A stretch of 64,000 nucleotides of DNA, from NCBI RefSeq assembly GCF_022394535.1, contig NZ_CP089414.1:1054001-1118000 (forward strand), in the 5' to 3' direction. Each line of letters opens with the position of its first letter. Position 1 is the stretch's first letter. This document shows positions 17,235-26,116 of this stretch, one piece after another. The notes beneath the pieces were generated by a model. That model worked only from the letters and a program-made list of their open reading frames with translations. It was not told the DNA's origin and made no database searches. The position numbers and the translations under genes were made by a program. Origin of the DNA: Dyella terrae. Lineage in GTDB: Bacteria; Pseudomonadota; Gammaproteobacteria; Xanthomonadales; Rhodanobacteraceae.

Positions 17235-19178
17235 TCACAACTCCCGCAGCACACGGAAGCCAACGCGCCCGCTGCGCACGCTCGCGTCGGCGCCCTGCCG
17301 ATAGGCCGAGCGCACTTGATCCGGCGAACTTCCCCACGAACCGCCACGTACTACCCGAACGCCACACCCCGGATTGACCCAGGCACTGCCATCGCGGGGC
17401 GCGCGCAGGTAGCTATCGTGCCAACAGTCCTGCACCCATTCGGAGACATTGCCGTCCATGTCGTACAAGCCGAAAGCATTTGGCGCAAAGCTCATGGCCG
17501 GCGCAGGCCCCCAGTAACCGTCGCGATACCCCTGGAAGGCATTGCTCCAGCGCCGACCGCTAGGCGAGCGGTCTCCCGAGCCCGTGAGATTTTCCACCTT
17601 GCCCGTTGGTGCCCCATCCCCCCACCAATAGCGGGTCGTGGTGCCACCGCGCAGGGCATACTCGAATTCGGCCTCGCTGGGCAGGCGGTAAGTCTTGCCG
17701 GTTCGCTGGCTTAGCCAGTCCACGTAGGCCCTGGCGTCGTTCCAGGACACGTTGACCACGGGGAGTCGACTATCCGCGTTTTTGCCCGCGTAGTCGTTCT
17801 GCCAGGTAGCACTGGAATCGTCGCGCATGGCGCCGGTGCCCTCGTCGTACACGCTGGCGCCACCCAGCTTGACCGAGTCAGGCTGATAGCCGCTGGCCCG
17901 AACGAACTCGCGGAACTGTCCCACGGTGACTGACGTGCGCGACAGCGCGAAACCCTTGGCGATAGTGACTTCGTGTTGCGGCGTCTCGGCATCCTCGCGC
18001 CCGGATTCGTTGTCAGGCGCGCCCATCTGAAAACTGCCAGTAGGGATAACCAACATCGACGGCGTCTGCCCCGGGATGTCAGCAAAACGGTCAGTAAAGA
18101 CCTGCCCCGGCTTGTAGCTTGCATAGAGGCGCGCGTTGGTGAGCCGCTCGGCGAATTCGTTGAGGCCCGCCAGATCCGGACTGATGACCTTGGCCTGGTC
18201 CGCCAATTGCTGTGCCAGCGCGAGGTTGCCCGCATCAAGCGCTGAGCGCGCCTGCGCAAGCAAGCCGTTGGCCCGCGCCTGCCGCATGCTATCGACGCGA
18301 CCATGCACGTCACGTAGTGCCTGTGAATCGGGTGCCATCTGCCCCGCCTCGGTCAGCGCTTGATCAGCGGCCTTGAAGTCGTTCTGTGCCACGGCGGCCA
18401 GTGCGCGATCGAGGATGGCGCGCTGCACCTGCAGAGTGCCCTGCGAGGCCACCGCGTTATCCGGATCCAGCTGCTGGACCTGCCGATAGAGTTCCAGTGC
18501 ATTGTTCCCGGCCGGCTGGTCGGCATTGCCTTGCTGCAACAACGCCGCCGCCTTCGCAAGCAACGGACGGACCTGGGTCAGCACCTTCAGCTTGCCTTGA
18601 AGCTGGTTCACGTCGTCCGTGGAATCTGGAATGAGCTTGAGCGTATCGAGTAGGTCGCCGGCCGAATCCGCATCACCCACGGCGACATCCTGGTTGATCT
18701 CGGCAACCAGGCGCGCGCGCACTTCGAACAGCCCTTGGGCGGCCCGGCGGCTATCGGGCTTGTCCTTGAGCGCCAGCGCGAACAGCGCCGCGGCACTGCT
18801 CGGATCGCCCGCCAACTGACCGGCCTTCAGTGCCTTATCGGCACGCGCGATCAGCGCCTCGATCTCAGGCGTATCTGCACTCAGCTGATCGGGAAGGTTG
18901 GTGTTCTTCTTGCTCAGGCGCGCCACCACGACGTCCGTGGGCGCCAAGGTCAGCGGCGGCCCCGCATCCACCTCCGACGGCTCCGGCAGGCGCGACGACG
19001 ATGCCGGCGCTACCGGCGTCATCGGGCCAAGATTCATCGCGCGATGCGTAGCAGTGGCCGACGGCTCGACGTGGAACACCCGCGGGAAAAAGTGATAGAC
19101 GAGTGCGAGCCCCAGCACGGCGACACCCACGGCACCGCCGAAGGATCTCTGTCGTCGTACGGTTTCCTTGCTCGGCAT
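17235..19178 (-). CDS. Membrane-anchored SUMF1/formylglycine-generating-enzyme-like protein
   Basis: 647 residues. A short cytoplasmic N-terminus and one membrane segment (about 14-30, FGGAVGVAVLGLALVYHFF) are followed by a long helical, TPR-like region (about 80-360; ALFALALKDKPDSRRAAQGL, LYRQVQQLDPDNAVASQG). The C-terminal FGE-sulfatase domain spans about 375-645: GSFQMGAPDNESGRED, VTVGQFREFVRASGY, VNVSWNDARAYVDWLS, RLPSEAEFEYALRGG, DGNVSEWVQDCW and VVRGGSWGSSPDQVRSAYR. Members with this fold include formylglycine-generating enzymes, EgtB/PvdO-type enzymes and non-catalytic binding proteins. No sulfatase is nearby, so a role at the envelope is as far as the sequence supports. It is divergent from rnd. 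Confidence 0.8.
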   Translation of the reverse strand: MPSKETVRRQRSFGGAVGVAVLGLALVYHFFPRVFHVEPSATATHRAMNLGPMTPVAPASSSRLPEPSEVDAGPPLTLAPTDVVVARLSKKNTNLPDQLSADTPEIEALIARADKALKAGQLAGDPSSAAALFALALKDKPDSRRAAQGLFEVRARLVAEINQDVAVGDADSAGDLLDTLKLIPDSTDDVNQLQGKLKVLTQVRPLLAKAAALLQQGNADQPAGNNALELYRQVQQLDPDNAVASQGTLQVQRAILDRALAAVAQNDFKAADQALTEAGQMAPDSQALRDVHGRVDSMRQARANGLLAQARSALDAGNLALAQQLADQAKVISPDLAGLNEFAERLTNARLYASYKPGQVFTDRFADIPGQTPSMLVIPTGSFQMGAPDNESGREDAETPQHEVTIAKGFALSRTSVTVGQFREFVRASGYQPDSVKLGGASVYDEGTGAMRDDSSATWQNDYAGKNADSRLPVVNVSWNDARAYVDWLSQRTGKTYRLPSEAEFEYALRGGTTTRYWWGDGAPTGKVENLTGSGDRSPSGRRWSNAFQGYRDGYWGPAPAMSFAPNAFGLYDMDGNVSEWVQDCWHDSYLRAPRDGSAWVNPGCGVRVVRGGSWGSSPDQVRSAYRQGADASVRSGRVGFRVLREL

Positions 19179-19283
19179 GTTGGGCGTCCTTGGGTGGCCT
19201 GCTATGGTGGCGGTCTAAACCATAGGCACAAACCGATGTCAGGACAATGCACACGTGCACGTCCTGCGTCGCCAGGAAGACGC

Positions 19284-20400
19284 ATGCAACAAGAAACCTC
19301 TCTCGCGCCCGACGCCACCTGGATCCAGCGGCGCGAAGACCTGCAGGCCTGGCTGGCAGCTCTGCCGGACGATGCCGCGCTGGGCTTCTACACCGAATTC
19401 ATGCGCCGAAATACCTTCTATCCGCAATTGGCGCTGATCCAGATGGGCTGGAACGGGCGTTACGCGCTGATCGATCCTCTAGCCTTCGACATCGGCGACG
19501 TACTGCGCCCGCAGATCGGCGATGGCAATGCAGTCACCGTGATGCACAGTGCAAGCGAAGACCTCGAAGCGCTCTCCCCTTCCTGCCCACGGGCCCCGCC
19601 AACTATTCGATACGCAGATCGCCGCCGCCTTTGTGGGCATGGGGCTGGGCATCAGTTATCGCGCACTCGTGGCCGAATTGGCCGGCGCGGAACTGGACAA
19701 GGGCGAAACGCGCTCCGACTGGTTGCAGCGCCCCCTCACCGATTCGCAGTGCGCCTATGCCACGCTGGACGTGGTCTATCTCAAGACCGTGCACGAACAA
19801 TTGGCCGAACGACTCGCGCAGCGCGACCGCACGGCATGGCATGCCGAGGATTGCGAACGCCTGAAGCAGCGCGCCTGCTATCGCGGGGGCGATCCGCAAC
19901 CGCAGCGTGGCTTCCGCAGCGCCTCGGATTGGCGTCCCGAGCAACGCGCCCTGCTGCGTCGCGTGCTGCTGTGGCGCGACCAGTCCGCACGTACACTCGA
20001 TCGGCCTCGGCCCTGGCTGCTCGAAGATGCCGCCGCGATGAGCCTGGTGCAGCAACCGCCGCGCTCCGCCAACGAGCTCGACACACGTACGCGTGGTCAG
20101 CGTGCGCTGCGCTCGCCGCAGCGGGCTGAACTGCTTGACCTGCTGCAGCAGGCAGTCGATGCCGACGAGGTCGCTGCCACCGACGCCATTCCCGAGTCGC
20201 CGCAGGGCGAAGCAAAGCGCGCCCTCACAGCCATGAAGGATTGCGTGGACAAACGTGCCGGCGAACTGGACCTGCCCCCCGGCCTACTGTGCCCGCGCAA
20301 GGTGCTGGAGGAATACGTAGTCACCGCCAAATGGCCTGACTTCCTTGAGGGATGGCGCCGCGAAGCCCTGTTCGAGCCGTTGAGCCGCCTGCTTCCCTGA
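19284..20400 (+). pseudogene. rnd: Ribonuclease D, two frame breaks and an altered catalytic residue
   Basis: RNase D trims tRNA 3' ends. The ATG at 19284 follows an AGGAAG site and gives MQQETSLAPDATWIQRRED, then EFMRRNTFYPQLALIQMGWNG. The DEDD motif that should read DTEF reads YTEF (TAC for GAC), so the first metal-binding Asp is missing. After HSASEDLEALSP the frame breaks twice within about 50 bases (19578-19610); single-base insertions would restore FLPTGPANLFDTQIAAAFVG. The rest is intact in another frame, including YATLDVVYL and the HRDC region, and ends EALFEPLSRLLP. Two deletions plus a catalytic substitution could mean real decay or a poorly called stretch. Confidence 0.85.
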
Positions 20401-20401
20401 G

Positions 20402-20457
20402 CATGAGCCAGGGGCTTGGCGAACGCCAAAGATCGCTGGTAACATCTTTGGCTCATG
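20402..20457. repeat. Hairpin between rnd and tRNA-Ala
   Basis: GCCAAAGAT (20425-20433) and ATCTTTGGC (20444-20452) form a 9-bp stem; an overlapping outer pair CATGAGCCA/TGGCTCATG starts at 20402. It could be the rnd terminator without a T run, or a tRNA-Ala leader structure. Confidence 0.35.
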
Positions 20458-20458
20458 T

Positions 20459-20534
<76 letters not shown>

Positions 20535-20542
20535 CTTCTTAT

Positions 20543-20590
20543 AAAACGAACAGCGCTTTATGCCTCCCGGCATGAAGCGCTGTTTTGTTT
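20543..20590 (+). terminator. Terminator of tRNA-Ala
   Basis: AACAGCGCTT and AAGCGCTGTT, extended by ATGCC/GGCAT, form a long stem with a 4-base loop and end in a T-rich run right after the tRNA. Confidence 0.8.
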
Positions 20591-20662
20591 GGGCGACCAC
20601 AGGCTGCCGGTCGATCGCTTCCGCAAGGGTGGAACGCCATGCAGGGAATGCGCGCGCCATCG

Positions 20663-21548
20663 TCAATTCACCAGCGGTGGTTCGCTCACCACCGGGCGAC
20701 GCACGCTCAACGCCGTTCCGGCAGCGGCCACGATGATGGCGACGATCGCCAGCCACTGCAGCAGGCTGAGGTGCTCGCTCAACAGGACTGCACCCGCCAA
20801 CGCCGCGACGGCCGGCTCGAGACTCAGCAAGGTGCTGAACGTGCGTGCAGGCAATCGCGTCAACGCAACCATCTCCAGTGAATAAGGCAACGCCGAGCTG
20901 AGCACTGCCACGCCGAGCGCATAGGGCAACAGCGAAGGCGACAGCAAGGTGCTACCCGCGTGTGCGACACCAAAGGGAATCGCCAGCAAGGCGCCGATCG
21001 ACGTACCCCAGGTGACCGCATCCCCACCGTGAGCCTCGCCGGCCTTCTTGCCGAAAACGATGTACAACGCCCAACCGAGACCCGCCGCGAGTGCGTAGGC
21101 CACGCCCACTGGGTCTCAGCGTTTGCACCTCGCCGTGCAATGGCAGCAACAGCCCCAAGCCCGCGACGACCAGTGCAATCCACGCGAAGTCGATCAGGCG
21201 GCGCGAACTGAATACCGCCAACGCCAGCGGCCCGGTGAACTCCAACGCCACAGCAATGCCCAGCGGAATGGTCCGCAGTGACATGTAGAACACCAGATTC
21301 ATTGCACCCATGGCGAGCCCATAGGCCCACAACGAGCGCCAACTCGTGCCATTCAAGCGCCGCCACGGCCGTCGCCAAAGCAGCAGGATCAACGCACTGA
21401 GCCCCAGGCGATACGCGGTTGCACCCTGCGCGCCAACAGCCGGAAATAAGTGCTTGGCCAACGAAGCACCGCACTGATACGAAACCATGCTGATCAACAA
21501 CGCGCCGATCGCGAGCGCGACCGGGCCTAGGGTGGTGCGTGAGGACAT
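20663..21548 (-). pseudogene. EamA/RhtA-type drug/metabolite exporter with one frame break
   Basis: Ten-helix DMT-superfamily exporter; RhtA-like members export threonine, homoserine and related compounds. From MSSRTTLGPVALAIG at 21548 the first EamA half runs through MGAMNLVFYMSLRTIPLGIA and GLGLLLPLHGEVQTL. There a single extra base (near 21114-21117) shifts the frame. The second half continues DPVGVAYALAAGLGWALYIV, ALPYSLEMVALTRLPA and ALAGAVLLSEHLSLLQWLA in another frame. Removing one base joins both halves exactly. It is divergent from the lanthipeptide locus; a role in peptide export is not implied by the family. Confidence 0.8.
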
Positions 21549-22091
21549 GGGGAGGGCCTCAGCGATGCAATGACAACATGATGCCTGTACACCCTTGCGA
21601 AGCCCACTGCCTCAGGCACGCGCTCGCGTCCATTGCTGACAGATACCGACAGCAGTGATGCGTCCCGCCCCCACTTTCGACGCGCACGCGCTGTGGCGTC
21701 CCTGCGCAACGACCCTCTGTACCCGACGCTCAAAGCAGAACACCCTTGCAGCATTTTCTTCCCGATACTCGGCAGCGCGTCACATCGTTGCGCGGATCAA
21801 AGCGTCGGAGCCGTGAGCTCAATTAGCTCACGTTGTCCTCACGCGCTCTCCCCGATATAGGCCGACGTGTAATGCGCCGGCCACCATGGACAGCACGCCG
21901 GCGCACGAAGAACTTGAGTGGCGCGAGCCACTCTCGTGGCGCACACCGCACCCGGGGGCAATTTCGTTAGCTATCCATTGGCTTGTTGTAGCGGCCCCGT
22001 ACCGTGCTGCAAGTGTGCATGTGGGAGCGGGCACTCATCTCCAGGGGATGGGGCCCGAAATCAACTTGTCAAACCAACATGGAGTTCTGCT
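21549..22091. other. 543-bp intergenic region upstream of the lanthipeptide precursor
   Basis: No convincing gene. It contains the dyad CGTGAGCT-N5-AGCTCACG (21812-21832), which could be an operator, and small GC-rich hairpins around 21915-21945. The promoter for the precursor must lie here, but no clear -35/-10 pair stands out. Confidence 0.4.
21812..21832. promoter_or_regulatory. 8-bp dyad, candidate operator of the lanthipeptide locus
   Basis: CGTGAGCT and AGCTCACG flank CAATT, about 260 bases upstream of the precursor gene and 264 bases from the divergent exporter start. No regulator gene is adjacent, so the binding protein is unknown. Confidence 0.35.
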
Positions 22092-22307
22092 ATGCAATTC
22101 GATGACATCGTTTCCAGCTGGCTGAATGGTGAAGACAGCTTTGGCGGCCACGCCAATCCGGCCGGTCCGCTCTATATCCAGGGAGCTGGAGCTACCGAGG
22201 CCGCATTGACGAGCGACAAAACCGTCAAGAGCATGCTCACCTCGGTCGGAACGACGTGCTCGACCTGCTCGATCCACACGAGCGGCGGTGGTTGCGCCTG
22301 CTGTTGA
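22092..22307 (+). CDS. lanA: Class II lanthipeptide precursor peptide
   Basis: 71 residues, followed after 85 bases by a LanM synthetase on the same strand. An ATG with a GGAG site begins MQFDDIVSSWLNGEDSFGG; ANPAGPLYIQGAGATEAAL continues a leader-like part. The C-terminal core, about residues 51-71 (starting SVGTTCSTCS and ending GGGCACC), has five Cys (56, 59, 68, 70, 71) and Ser/Thr at 51, 54, 55, 57, 58, 60, 63 and 64 as lanthionine substrates. Cleavage could follow GG (18-19) or GAGA (31-34); neither directly precedes the Cys-rich core. An upstream in-frame ATG at 21918 has no ribosome site. Class II assignment rests on the LanM neighbour; the structure of the product is unknown. Confidence 0.8.
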   Translation: MQFDDIVSSWLNGEDSFGGHANPAGPLYIQGAGATEAALTSDKTVKSMLTSVGTTCSTCSIHTSGGGCACC

Positions 22308-22321
22308 TGCGTGACTGAGTC

Positions 22322-22354
22322 GGCGTGCAACCGCCGATCGGTTGCACGCCGATT
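22322..22354 (+). terminator. Intercistronic hairpin between lanA and lanM (likely attenuator)
   Basis: GGCGTGCAACC and GGTTGCACGCC form a perfect 11-bp stem with a 7-base loop, followed by only four T residues. A leaky terminator between a precursor gene and its synthetase gene is a common way to make far more precursor than enzyme. Confidence 0.7.
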
Positions 22355-22392
22355 TTCCCGCGAACTTTCCCTTACGCACTGGCGTCGAGCGA

Positions 22393-25230
22393 ATGATGGC
22401 TGATACCGCATCCACCAAATCCTTTGCCGCAATCATCGAGCACTTCACGTCGCCCTCGCGAACACGCCTGGAAACCTTCCTCGCGGGCAAGGCGGTGCAA
22501 CTCCGCGACGGGGAATCCGCCATGATTCTCGCCACGGCGACGCAGGCCTTGAACGATGCGGCAAGGCTAAAGCTCAATCGCGTGCTTCTGCTCGAACTGC
22601 ATGCCGCCAAATTGGCGGGCGAGTTGACGGCGAGCGGTGATGACGACGGATTCGATGATTTCGTCGAACGGAGTCGTCGCCCCGAGTTCGCCGCGCACCT
22701 CGATCGTCGCTACCCACCCTTGCTGGAGCGACTGGAGACCTCGCTCAGTCAGCAGGAAAAGGCGATCGAAGCGATCGTCCAACGAATGGTGCACGACCGT
22801 GCCGCGATTGCCTCGCTGCTCAGACGCCCACCGGGTCGACTCATCGCCCTGGGCCTGGGCCATGGCGACCTGCATGCAGGCGGGCAAGCCGTCGCACGAC
22901 TGACCTTTGAACATGGCATCGCCATGTACAAGCCGCGCTCGCTGCGGGTGGACGCCGTGCTCGATCGATTGCTGGCCGCTACGTTCAAATCCGGCGCGCG
23001 CATTCGCGTGCCTCGCGTGGTCGAGCGGGACGATTACGGCTGGGCCGAATTCATCGAGCATCGCTACTGCGAGGGCGACGACGAGCTTCGCTTGTTCTAC
23101 CTGCGACTCGGCCATTGGCTGGCCGTCATGCGCCTACTGGGTGGTACCGACATCCATCTTGAAAATCTGATTGCGCACGGCCCCACACCGATCGTCATCG
23201 ACGTGGAGAGTCTGTTCTCGCCGCTGCCCGAGGTCCCGTCATCGGGTTATGGAAAAGCCCACGATCTAGCCGAATCGATCGTGCGTAGTTCCGTCCTGCG
23301 CACCGGCATGGTGCCTTACCGCGCACCGGCACTGGGTTTCGATGGCGTGGACATGTCAGCCGCCGGCGCCCTGCCCAACCAGCAGCCACAAGTCAGCGCG
23401 CCCTTCATTGCCAATGAAGGCACCACAGATGCGCACGTGGAAATCGTCAGTGTCGACATGAACGTCGCACAGAATCATCCAAGCGCCAATCCGCAGGTCG
23501 CGCTCTATTGGAACCACATCAGCGAAGGCTTTCTTGAAGCCACCGCGATCTTCAAGGACATGGACAGCCGTGGCGAGCTGACGCCGCTCATCGATGCGTT
23601 CGAAGGTTGCCTGATTCGCGACATTCGCCGCCCCACCCAGGCCTACAGCGAGATTGGACGCATGCTGTGGCACCCTGCATCGCTGCATGACGAAGCCAAA
23701 GCCATCGAACGCGCCCGCGACCTGTTCGCGCGCAACGCTCTCGTCGTGCCCATCGCGCCTTCGTCTCACCAAGAGATCATGGACGAGATACGCGACCTGC
23801 GCTTCGGCGACATCCCGGTTTTCGTTGCGCCCTTGGGTCGAGATCGCATCGACACCGCACTAACCGACTGGCGGTCCATACGCGTCGAGCTTGAGGAAAT
23901 GACGATACGCAGCGCTCTCGTCGTGACCGAACTCAATGTCGGCGCGGACGAATCCGAGAAACAGGGGGACATCCTCTATTTCGCCAGACACCCCCATACC
24001 CGCCACCTTGACGAGCGTCGCCGAACCTTGGCGGCTGCAGCAGTGGAGCGACTAATCAAACTGTCCGTGCGTGGCGATGACGACTCGGTCACCTGGATCA
24101 CCCCGGAAACCACCAACGCGGGGTGGACCGTTCAACCCCTGCAGGCGGACAGCTACTTCGGGCTGGGCGGCGTGCTGTTCGCGCTGGTCGGCTACCAACA
24201 TGAAGTCATAGAAGGGCGCGCAAACCCTGTCGATGGGCTCGACCGAATCGTCGATGGCAGCCTGCGCGTCATGCAGGCACTCGACGAGGCCGAACCACCG
24301 GCTACCTTCGGTGGACTCAGCGGCTTCGGCGGCCGCCTGTGGACCTGGCTGGCCCTCTACGAATTGACCGGCCGCCCCGAATGGCTACAGCGAGCCGAGC
24401 ATTGCGCAGGCATGCTTGAGGCCAAGGGGTTCGATGATGATCGCCTGCTCGATTATCTCGATGGCACCTCCGGCAGCATCATTCCCCTGTGCCATCTGGC
24501 CGACGCCACCGGCGACTCGCGCTGGCATGCGCTGGCAGCAAAAGCAGCCAGCCATCTTGAAGCGCAAGCCGTGGTCGACGATCGGGGAGCCCGCTGGCAC
24601 ACCTTGGTATTCAACGACCCCATCGGCGGGTTCGCGCACGGCGCCACCGGCATCGGCTGGGCGCTGGCACGTCTGGCCTTGACGGAGGCCGGCACGCAGG
24701 ATGATCGTCTGCGATGGCAGACGCTCGCGCAAAAGGCATTCGCTTTCCAGGACTCACTCTTCGATGAGGAACTAGGAAACTGGCTCGACGCCCGCCAACT
24801 GACTCGCGTGAAAAGCTTCCACACCTGGTGCAACGGCAGTGTCGGCATCGGCCTCGCGGCGGCGGATCTGTTTGCCCGCACCGGAGACCCGCGCTATCAG
24901 ATCACCCTGCGTCGCGCCGTTGCGGCCTCCCGCAACCGATGGGGCGCGAATCACACGCTTTGCCACGGCGACTTTTCGCTTTGGGAATTGTTCGTGCGTG
25001 CGGCGCATGCCGATCCCGAAGGCTGTGCATGCGATGTGGACGAAACCAAATCTCAGGTGATCTCCGCCATTGAAGAACACGGCGGCGTCATCGGTGGCAT
25101 GACGCGCGCGGCATTCACGCCGGGGCTCATGACTGGGCTGGCCGGTGCAGTGCACAGTTTCAACCGCATGCATCCCGAATGCCGCCTGCCCTCACCTCTC
25201 CTGCTAGAGCGGATGAAGGAGCACGGCTGA
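22393..25230 (+). CDS. lanM: Class II lanthipeptide synthetase LanM
   Basis: 945 residues from the ATG at 22393. Bifunctional enzyme: it phosphorylates and dehydrates Ser/Thr of the precursor, then cyclises Cys onto the dehydro residues. The N-terminal DUF4135 dehydratase domain shows LIALGLGHGDLHAGGQ, MYKPRSLRVDAVLDRLL, GGTDIHLENLIAHG and IVIDVESLFSPLPEVPSSG. The C-terminal LanC-like cyclase (from about 595) has GLSGFGGRLW, GGFAHGATGIGWAL and the zinc ligands in WCNGSVGIGLA (Cys813) and LCHGDFSLWE (Cys857, His858). All key residues are present, so it should be active. A TTG start at 22342 inside the hairpin is less likely. No LanT, LanP, LanEFG or regulator gene lies next to it. Confidence 0.93.
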   Translation: MMADTASTKSFAAIIEHFTSPSRTRLETFLAGKAVQLRDGESAMILATATQALNDAARLKLNRVLLLELHAAKLAGELTASGDDDGFDDFVERSRRPEFAAHLDRRYPPLLERLETSLSQQEKAIEAIVQRMVHDRAAIASLLRRPPGRLIALGLGHGDLHAGGQAVARLTFEHGIAMYKPRSLRVDAVLDRLLAATFKSGARIRVPRVVERDDYGWAEFIEHRYCEGDDELRLFYLRLGHWLAVMRLLGGTDIHLENLIAHGPTPIVIDVESLFSPLPEVPSSGYGKAHDLAESIVRSSVLRTGMVPYRAPALGFDGVDMSAAGALPNQQPQVSAPFIANEGTTDAHVEIVSVDMNVAQNHPSANPQVALYWNHISEGFLEATAIFKDMDSRGELTPLIDAFEGCLIRDIRRPTQAYSEIGRMLWHPASLHDEAKAIERARDLFARNALVVPIAPSSHQEIMDEIRDLRFGDIPVFVAPLGRDRIDTALTDWRSIRVELEEMTIRSALVVTELNVGADESEKQGDILYFARHPHTRHLDERRRTLAAAAVERLIKLSVRGDDDSVTWITPETTNAGWTVQPLQADSYFGLGGVLFALVGYQHEVIEGRANPVDGLDRIVDGSLRVMQALDEAEPPATFGGLSGFGGRLWTWLALYELTGRPEWLQRAEHCAGMLEAKGFDDDRLLDYLDGTSGSIIPLCHLADATGDSRWHALAAKAASHLEAQAVVDDRGARWHTLVFNDPIGGFAHGATGIGWALARLALTEAGTQDDRLRWQTLAQKAFAFQDSLFDEELGNWLDARQLTRVKSFHTWCNGSVGIGLAAADLFARTGDPRYQITLRRAVAASRNRWGANHTLCHGDFSLWELFVRAAHADPEGCACDVDETKSQVISAIEEHGGVIGGMTRAAFTPGLMTGLAGAVHSFNRMHPECRLPSPLLLERMKEHG

Positions 25231-25395
25231 CGGCTCACGCCATCGAAATATCCTGCGAATTGGCTGACTGCAAGGAAAACGACAGCGGCTTGCCCCTTGA
25301 TGTCACGCGTGGAGGGCACACTTCCGGCACTGCACGCCGGAAAAAACGGCCGCCACAGTGATTGTCACTTGCCGTCCCACGGAGATTTGTTTGTC

Positions 25396-26061
25396 ATGAC
25401 CCCGCAGGAACAACAACTACTCGATGATTTCCTCCAGCGGCTCGCCGCCGCCGGTAGCGTGATGAAGGATCCGCAAGCCGATGGCCTGATCCGCCAGCGG
25501 CTGGCATCGCAACCCGATGCGCTTTACCTCCTCGTGCAACGCAGCCTGTTGCAGCAGCAGGCGCTCGATGCGGCCAAGGCCCAGATCGCCCAGCTTCAGT
25601 CGCAGCTTGCCTCACAGCAAGGCGGAGGTAGCTTCCTTGGCGGCCAGCCCGCGTCCTCGGCCTGGGGCACCGTGCCTCCGCCGATGCCGCAACAGCCCAT
25701 GCCGCAGCAAGCCGCGCCCGGTTGGCGTGATCGGTTGTTTGGCGGCGCCCCCGCGCAGCCCGCACCGGCCGCCGCGCCAAGTTTCCTGTCGCAAGCGGCA
25801 ACTACCGCCGCAGGTGTCGCGGGCGGCATGTTCCTGTTCGACGGCATCGAGAGCCTGATGGGTGGCCACCACGGCGGTGGCTTCTTCGGTGGCGGACAGC
25901 AGCCCGTGGTCGAGAACATCACCGAGAACAACACCTACTACGACAACAACAACGATCGCCTCGACAACGACCACAACCGCGACGATTTCGCCCCGAACGA
26001 TGATTTCAATTCGTCGAACGACTTCGACGACAGCGGATCTGACGACAACAACTGGGCGTAA
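25396..26061 (+). CDS. DUF2076 domain protein
   Basis: 221 residues. It begins MTPQEQQLLDDFLQRL, a helical segment typical of DUF2076, with a coiled-coil stretch (LLQQQALDAAKAQIAQLQSQ). A Pro/Gln-rich linker and a glycine-rich hydrophobic segment follow (AATTAAGVAGGMFLFDGIES, HHGGGFFGGG). The tail is a very acidic Asn/Asp-rich region with no order predicted. Family members are proposed periplasmic ligand-binding or stress proteins, but function is unknown. The GGAG site supports this start over an earlier one at 25297. It lies 165 bases after lanM and ends at a shared terminator, so it is probably an independent gene. Confidence 0.75.
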   Translation: MTPQEQQLLDDFLQRLAAAGSVMKDPQADGLIRQRLASQPDALYLLVQRSLLQQQALDAAKAQIAQLQSQLASQQGGGSFLGGQPASSAWGTVPPPMPQQPMPQQAAPGWRDRLFGGAPAQPAPAAAPSFLSQAATTAAGVAGGMFLFDGIESLMGGHHGGGFFGGGQQPVVENITENNTYYDNNNDRLDNDHNRDDFAPNDDFNSSNDFDDSGSDDNNWA

Positions 26062-26085
26062 CCCGCTCGCCGTTGTCGACGCATG

Positions 26086-26116
26086 AACGCCTCCCCGTTT
26101 GGGGAGGCGTTTCATT
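26086..26116. terminator. Bidirectional terminator between DUF2076 and Sel1 genes
   Basis: AACGCCTCCCC pairs with GGGGAGGCGTT around a 4-base loop, followed by a T-rich stretch. It lies between two convergent genes. Confidence 0.82.

Noticed and set aside
15407..17377. 656-codon plus-strand open frame
   Set aside because: Antisense to tig and tRNA-Leu; no recognisable family.
20663..22091. The divergent EamA exporter as the lanthipeptide exporter
   Set aside because: DMT-family proteins move small metabolites; no peptidase domain or ATPase. Its orientation and apparent frame break also argue against it.
21886..22125. 79-codon frame before the lanthipeptide precursor, considered as a second precursor
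   Set aside because: No ribosome site, no Cys/Ser/Thr-rich core, and it overlaps the true precursor start.
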